DNA of 64,000 nt from the NCBI RefSeq assembly GCF_006715085.1, contig NZ_VFMM01000001.1, positions 620,001-684,000 of the forward strand, written 5' to 3'. Of the stretch, positions 60,605 through 64,000 are shown in pieces (within the stretch, counting starts at the first letter, position 1; each line of letters starts with the position of its first letter). The translations under genes and the position numbers were made by a program. Source of the stretch: Kribbella jejuensis. Its GTDB lineage: Bacteria; Actinomycetota; Actinomycetes; Propionibacteriales; Kribbellaceae. Under the pieces are notes generated by a model, which did not search any database, was not told the DNA's origin, and saw only the letters and a list, made by a program, of their open reading frames with translations.

Positions 60605-61438
60605 TCAGCGGCCGACCGGCGGCACGGCGACCGGCACCGTGTGGATCTGGCCGGTACGGGCGTCGCTGCGAAGCCGGCCCAGGTTGTTCGCGATGGTGTC
60701 GCCCATGTGCCACTCGGACGTCAGGATGCACAGCGTCGGACCGTCGAAGTCGGCCAGGGTGACCGAGAACGGCGCGCGGTTCTCGGGCAGCTCGATGCTC
60801 TCCAGGATCTCGCCGCCGTCGGCAACCCGGACCACGCCCTCGCTGCCGGTCTGCGTCCAGATCGCGCCCTCGGCGTCCAGGCAGATCCCGTCCGGGCCGA
60901 GGTTCTCGGCGTACACCCGGCGGTTCGTCAGCCCACCGTCCGGCTGGACGTCGAACGCCGTCAACCGGCCGGCGAACGACTCCGCGATCACCAGCGTGCG
61001 GCCGTCCGGGGTGAGCACCATGCCGTTCGGGAACTCGATGCCGTCGGCCACCTCCCGGACCGTTCCGTCCGGCGTGACCAGCTTGATCCAGCCGGGCTTG
61101 GGTTCCCCGCCGCCGGCGAAGTCGAAGTCCGCGCCGTCCAGATAGATGTTGCCGTGGGCATCGAGCACGATCTCGTTCGCGCGCTGCTCGGCGAGCACGG
61201 TGACCGAGCCGTCCGGTTCGTAGCGGCGGAGCTTGTCGCCGGTGGTCAGCAGCCGGCCGTCGGGCGTCCACTCGATCGACCAGCCCATCAGCTGCTCGAC
61301 CGGTACGTCGAAGTACTCGGCCTTGCCGTCGGCGTCGACCGCGACCACCTGCTGCGCGACCCAGTTGCAGAACCACAGCCGGCCGTCGTGCCAGCGCCCG
61401 GACTCGGGCATCGCCAGACCGTCGATCAGGAGCTTCAT
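60605..61438 (-). CDS. SMP-30/gluconolactonase-family protein
   Basis: 277 residues from ATG 61438, with GAGGAAGG nine bases upstream. It starts MKLLIDGLAMPESGRWHDGRLWFCNW, the beta-propeller lead with a metal Glu. Further metal residues fit GIEFPNGMVLTPDGRTLVIAESFAGR and AENLGPDGICLDAEGAIW. The family hydrolyses sugar lactones in six-bladed propellers. Its neighbours are an MFS transporter and a HAD phosphatase on the same strand, so a sugar-acid route is possible. Confidence 0.9.
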   Translation of the reverse strand: MKLLIDGLAMPESGRWHDGRLWFCNWVAQQVVAVDADGKAEYFDVPVEQLMGWSIEWTPDGRLLTTGDKLRRYEPDGSVTVLAEQRANEIVLDAHGNIYLDGADFDFAGGGEPKPGWIKLVTPDGTVREVADGIEFPNGMVLTPDGRTLVIAESFAGRLTAFDVQPDGGLTNRRVYAENLGPDGICLDAEGAIWTQTGSEGVVRVADGGEILESIELPENRAPFSVTLADFDGPTLCILTSEWHMGDTIANNLGRLRSDARTGQIHTVPVAVPPVGR

Positions 61439-61477
61439 GGTGTGCAGCCTTCCTCGTTTCGCGGGTGCTTTCACCCT

Positions 61478-62755
61478 CTACACGAACGAGGTACGACCGG
61501 ATCGACGGCTCAGCAGGGAAAGTACGGCGAGCAGCGGGAGCGTGATCAGGTACGCCGTCCGCAGGTCGAGGACCCGCGCCAGGACCGCGAGCAGCGCCGG
61601 CGCGACCAGGATCGCCGTACCGGAGGCCATCGCGCCGACCGCGGCGAGCCGGGCCGAGCTGATGCCGGGGGTCGCGACCAGCGACGCCACGGTCACCGGG
61701 TAGAGCGGTGCCACGCCGAGCCCCGCCACCACCAGTCCTGCGGCCACCACCGCCGGTACGTCGAACAGACTCACCAGCAACGTGCCGGCCGCAGCAAGCA
61801 CGCTGGACGGCACCACCGGCGACCACTCCTTGAACCGGATCGGCCCGATCGCCCGTCCCACCGCCATCCCGATCGGGAACGCACTTCCGAGCAGAGCCGC
61901 CGTCGCCGTAGGCAGTCCGGTCGCCACCAACCGTGCCACCGCCCAAACCACAAAACAAAACTCCACAGCCACGGCCAGCACTACCCGCAGCCATCCCACG
62001 CCCACATCCAGCACAACCCGCCGCCCCACCCGCCGCCACTTCCCCGCCAACCCCACAGCAGGTGCCGAGTCGATCAACACAGGCACAGCTTCCTGTGAGG
62101 ACGACGCCGAGCCCGCCTGACGCCCGACCGAGCCCGCCCCACGCCGTGCGGCGCTCCCCAGCTCCCCACGCTGTGTCAACGGCGCAGCCGTTGACACAGC
62201 GTGTTGCTTGCGGGTGAGGAACGCGAGGAGCAGCAGTGGTGGAGCTGCGGCGATCATCGCCAGGCGGCCGCTCGGGCCGAGGCGGTCGAGGGTGCCGACT
62301 GCCAACGGTGCAAGGATGCCGACCCCGCTGGCGACTGCGTTGACGCGGCTGAGGCGGGCGGCGGCGGTGGGGCCGTTCAGCATGAGTGGGGCCACCAGTA
62401 CGAGCAGCGCACCACCCAGGCCGACCAGCAGGCCGCCCGCGATCGCGACGACGTACGCGGGAGCGACCGCGATCAGCACTGCACCTACAGCGCATACGAC
62501 AGAGCCCAGCGCGAGCACCGTAGGCATCTCCCACCGTCGCAGCATTCGCGGGCCGACCACGGCGACCAGCATCAGCCCAACAGCAAAGCCCGACGACAAC
62601 AACGCCAACCGGCTGGTCGGCTCGTGCAGGTCGCGTGCGAGGATCGCGACGCACGCACCGAGACCGGCCAGCACGAACCCCATCGCCGACAGCGCGATCC
62701 CGATCCGGATCTCGTCCGTCCGGCTCCCGGCGTCCACCGGGGCCCGCGCGGTCAC
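61478..62755 (-). CDS. MFS transporter (CynX/NimT-like)
   Basis: 425 residues from GTG 62755, overlapping the HAD gene stop by GTGA. Around twelve hydrophobic segments are seen, from IGIALSAMGFVLAGLGACVAILARDL to the last RTAYLITLPLLAVLSLL. The central loop (residues about 185-250) is long and low-complexity and contains a 37-base palindrome in its DNA. The substrate cannot be read. It lies between the SMP-30 and HAD genes, probably one unit under the ROK regulator facing them. Confidence 0.87.
   Translation of the reverse strand: MTARAPVDAGSRTDEIRIGIALSAMGFVLAGLGACVAILARDLHEPTSRLALLSSGFAVGLMLVAVVGPRMLRRWEMPTVLALGSVVCAVGAVLIAVAPAYVVAIAGGLLVGLGGALLVLVAPLMLNGPTAAARLSRVNAVASGVGILAPLAVGTLDRLGPSGRLAMIAAAPPLLLLAFLTRKQHAVSTAAPLTQRGELGSAARRGAGSVGRQAGSASSSQEAVPVLIDSAPAVGLAGKWRRVGRRVVLDVGVGWLRVVLAVAVEFCFVVWAVARLVATGLPTATAALLGSAFPIGMAVGRAIGPIRFKEWSPVVPSSVLAAAGTLLVSLFDVPAVVAAGLVVAGLGVAPLYPVTVASLVATPGISSARLAAVGAMASGTAILVAPALLAVLARVLDLRTAYLITLPLLAVLSLLSRRSGRTSFV
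62167..62203. repeat. Perfect 17-base inverted repeat inside the MFS gene
   Basis: Left arm CACGCTGTGTCAACGGC (62167-62183), three-base GCA loop, right arm GCCGTTGACACAGCGTG (62187-62203). It lies wholly inside coding sequence, in the cytoplasmic loop between the two transporter halves. A perfect repeat of this length in coding DNA is unusual and resembles a palindromic element or binding site. Confidence 0.8.
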
Positions 62756-63372
62756 TCCAGACCTTGGAAGAGCCTGTCGAGCCGGTGCAGGTCCGGAAGC
62801 TCGATGTCGGCCGGCACACCCTTCAGCCCGGCGGTCAACGCCCCCGAGGCGCGCCCGGCCGACAACCCGACCACGGTGTCCTCGACCACCAGACACTCGG
62901 TCACAGGTACGCCGAGCAGCTCCGCAGCCCGCAGGTACCCCTCCGGGTCCGGCTTGCCGCGGCTCACGTCGTCAACGGTGACGAGCACCGACGGCGCGAT
63001 CCCACCCGCCGTCAGCCGTACCTTCGCCAGCTGCGCCGGCGCACTGGTGTACACCGCCCACGGCATCCCGATCCGCTCCAGCGTGGCGATCAGCTCCACC
63101 GCGCCCGGCTTCGCCACGACACCGTCGACGTCCTCGACCTCGAGCGCATACACCCGCGCCCAAGCCGCCGCCCGCTCGTCCGCCGACGCGTCAGGCAGGA
63201 ACTGCGCGACCGTCGCCGCCGCCGGGTTCCCGTGCGCAACCGCGAGCACCTCGGCCGGCGACAGGCCGTACTCGATCGCCCATCGACTCCAGCACCGGTC
63301 CACGACCGCGTCCGAATCCACCAACGTGCCGTCCATATCGAACAACACCGCCCGGACGTCCCGGATCTCCAT
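62752..63372 (-). CDS. HAD-family phosphatase (beta-phosphoglucomutase-like)
   Basis: 206 residues from ATG 63372, which has GGGAGGG just upstream; another ATG four codons earlier is possible. Motif I is VRAVLFDMDGTLVDSDAVVDRCW. Motif II lies in GMPWAVYTSAPAQLAK and motif III/IV in RGKPDPEGYLRAAELLGVPVTECLVVEDTVVGLSAG. The cap belongs to the helical type of subfamily I. It would dephosphorylate a sugar phosphate. It is translationally coupled to the MFS gene (GTGA) and divergent from the ROK regulator. Confidence 0.92.
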   Translation of the reverse strand: MEIRDVRAVLFDMDGTLVDSDAVVDRCWSRWAIEYGLSPAEVLAVAHGNPAAATVAQFLPDASADERAAAWARVYALEVEDVDGVVAKPGAVELIATLERIGMPWAVYTSAPAQLAKVRLTAGGIAPSVLVTVDDVSRGKPDPEGYLRAAELLGVPVTECLVVEDTVVGLSAGRASGALTAGLKGVPADIELPDLHRLDRLFQGLE

Positions 63373-63419
63373 CGGCCCTCCCATTAAACTCGTCCTCCGA
63401 GCATAAACGGAAGGCTGCG

Positions 63420-64000
63420 ATGACTCCAGTACGGCGGGGACAGTGGCAGACGGCCGCGGACGTTCTGACTCAGGTCGCGCGTCGGCCGGGGATCACCCGC
63501 GCCGAGGTGGCACGCACGCTCCGGTTGAGCACGGGCTCGGCCACCGAGGTGACGGCCCGGCTACGCGACGTACAACTGCTGACAGAAGCCCCTGCTCCCA
63601 GCCAGGGCCGCGGCCGGCCGACAACGGTTCTACAGGCACACCCTGAAGGCCCCGTGGTCCTGGCGCTCGACCTGCGGCAGAGCAGCTGGCGCAGTGCTGT
63701 GGTGGCGCTCGACGGTTCGCTGCAGGACCCGCAATACAAGCGGCACCGAAGCCGGCGCGCACAGGCCGTCCTGAACACGCTGCGGCGAGCGGTGGAGCAG
63801 ACACGAGAGCAGTACGGCGACCGCCTGCAGCTGGTGAGTCTCGCCGTACCAGGGTCCGTCCGCGACAACCACCTCATGCAAGCGCCGACGCTGGAATGGA
63901 TCGAGCTCGACCTGGCACAGGTCACCGCCGACGTCGACGTACCACTGCTGGCCGGCAACGACGCGACGCTCAGCGGCGTAGCAGAGGCCCGCACCGGTGC
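63420..64000 (+). CDS. ROK-family transcriptional regulator, C-terminus outside window
   Basis: An open frame from ATG 63420 to the window end (193 complete codons). An N-terminal winged helix (ADVLTQVARRPGITRAEVARTLRLSTGSATEVTARL) is followed by a linker with GRGRPTT and the start of the ROK kinase-like domain (VVLALDLRQSSWRSAVVALDG, then SLAVPGSVRD and LLAGNDATLSGVAEA). This matches NagC/Mlc-type repressors. It faces the HAD-MFS-SMP30 genes across a 47-base gap and is a natural candidate to control them. Confidence 0.88.
   Translation, partial: MTPVRRGQWQTAADVLTQVARRPGITRAEVARTLRLSTGSATEVTARLRDVQLLTEAPAPSQGRGRPTTVLQAHPEGPVVLALDLRQSSWRSAVVALDGSLQDPQYKRHRSRRAQAVLNTLRRAVEQTREQYGDRLQLVSLAVPGSVRDNHLMQAPTLEWIELDLAQVTADVDVPLLAGNDATLSGVAEARTG

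Overview
The window is high-GC DNA with actinobacterial architecture. A dense minus-strand run carries the conserved order rpmB, a DAK2/FakA-like kinase gene, recG, rsmD, coaD, DUF177, rpmF, rnc, mutM, smc, ftsY, amtB-glnB-glnD and ffh. Around it are genes for sigma/anti-sigma pairs, MsiK-type sugar importers lacking their own ATPase, Pro/Thr-rich wall hydrolases and a BlaI/M56 pair. Gene content and order suggest a Kribbella-like or other Nocardioidaceae/Propionibacteriales soil actinomycete. This assignment is inference from content; no rRNA is present. I saw no insertion sequence, CRISPR array, tRNA or rRNA.

Layout. 1-5499: a carbohydrate locus with a GH4 glycosidase (cut by the window edge) behind a DeoR regulator on minus, and a divergent PfkB kinase, lipoprotein binding protein and two permeases on plus. 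5465-9710: the most unusual locus, a two-gene minus-strand unit of an EACC1-like protein and a polytopic membrane caspase-fold protease carrying an EF-hand loop, divergent from an NfeD-like protein and an SPFH/flotillin. 9753-12760: a two-component system and an amidohydrolase. 12851-15770: two tandem paralogous Pro/Thr-tailed lytic transglycosylases separated by a GC-rich tandem repeat. 16052-23994: ffh, an arginase-family enzyme, a DUF2332 protein, and the amtB-glnB-glnD nitrogen operon with a convincing GlnR box. 23995-29436: regulators (TetR, SigE-like sigma, XRE-cupin, ECF42-type sigma with its YCII partner), a CxxC flavoprotein and an asparaginase.

29510-44689: ftsY, cydABDC (cytochrome bd and its assembly exporter), a divergent BlaI/M56 pair with palindromic operators in the shared promoter, a beta-eliminating lyase, a sigma/anti-sigma pair, smc and a small coiled-coil protein. 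44835-53589: repair and translation housekeeping (mutM, rnc, rpmF, DUF177, coaD, rsmD, recG, DAK2 protein, rpmB) interrupted by one plus-strand FtsJ-like methyltransferase gene. 53674-58814: a second ABC sugar importer operon ending in a Gfo/Idh/MocA-aldo/keto reductase fusion. 58934-64000: two HAD phosphatases, a CHAP amidase with a small acidic partner, an SMP-30 lactonase, an MFS transporter and a ROK regulator cut by the window end.

The genes are tightly packed. Many same-strand pairs overlap by ATGA or GTGA, four convergent pairs overlap by exactly four bases (YTAG), and no intergenic gap exceeds 300 bases. The locus I would follow first is the EACC1-caspase pair facing NfeD/flotillin at 5465-9710; second is the BlaI operator shared with cydABDC.
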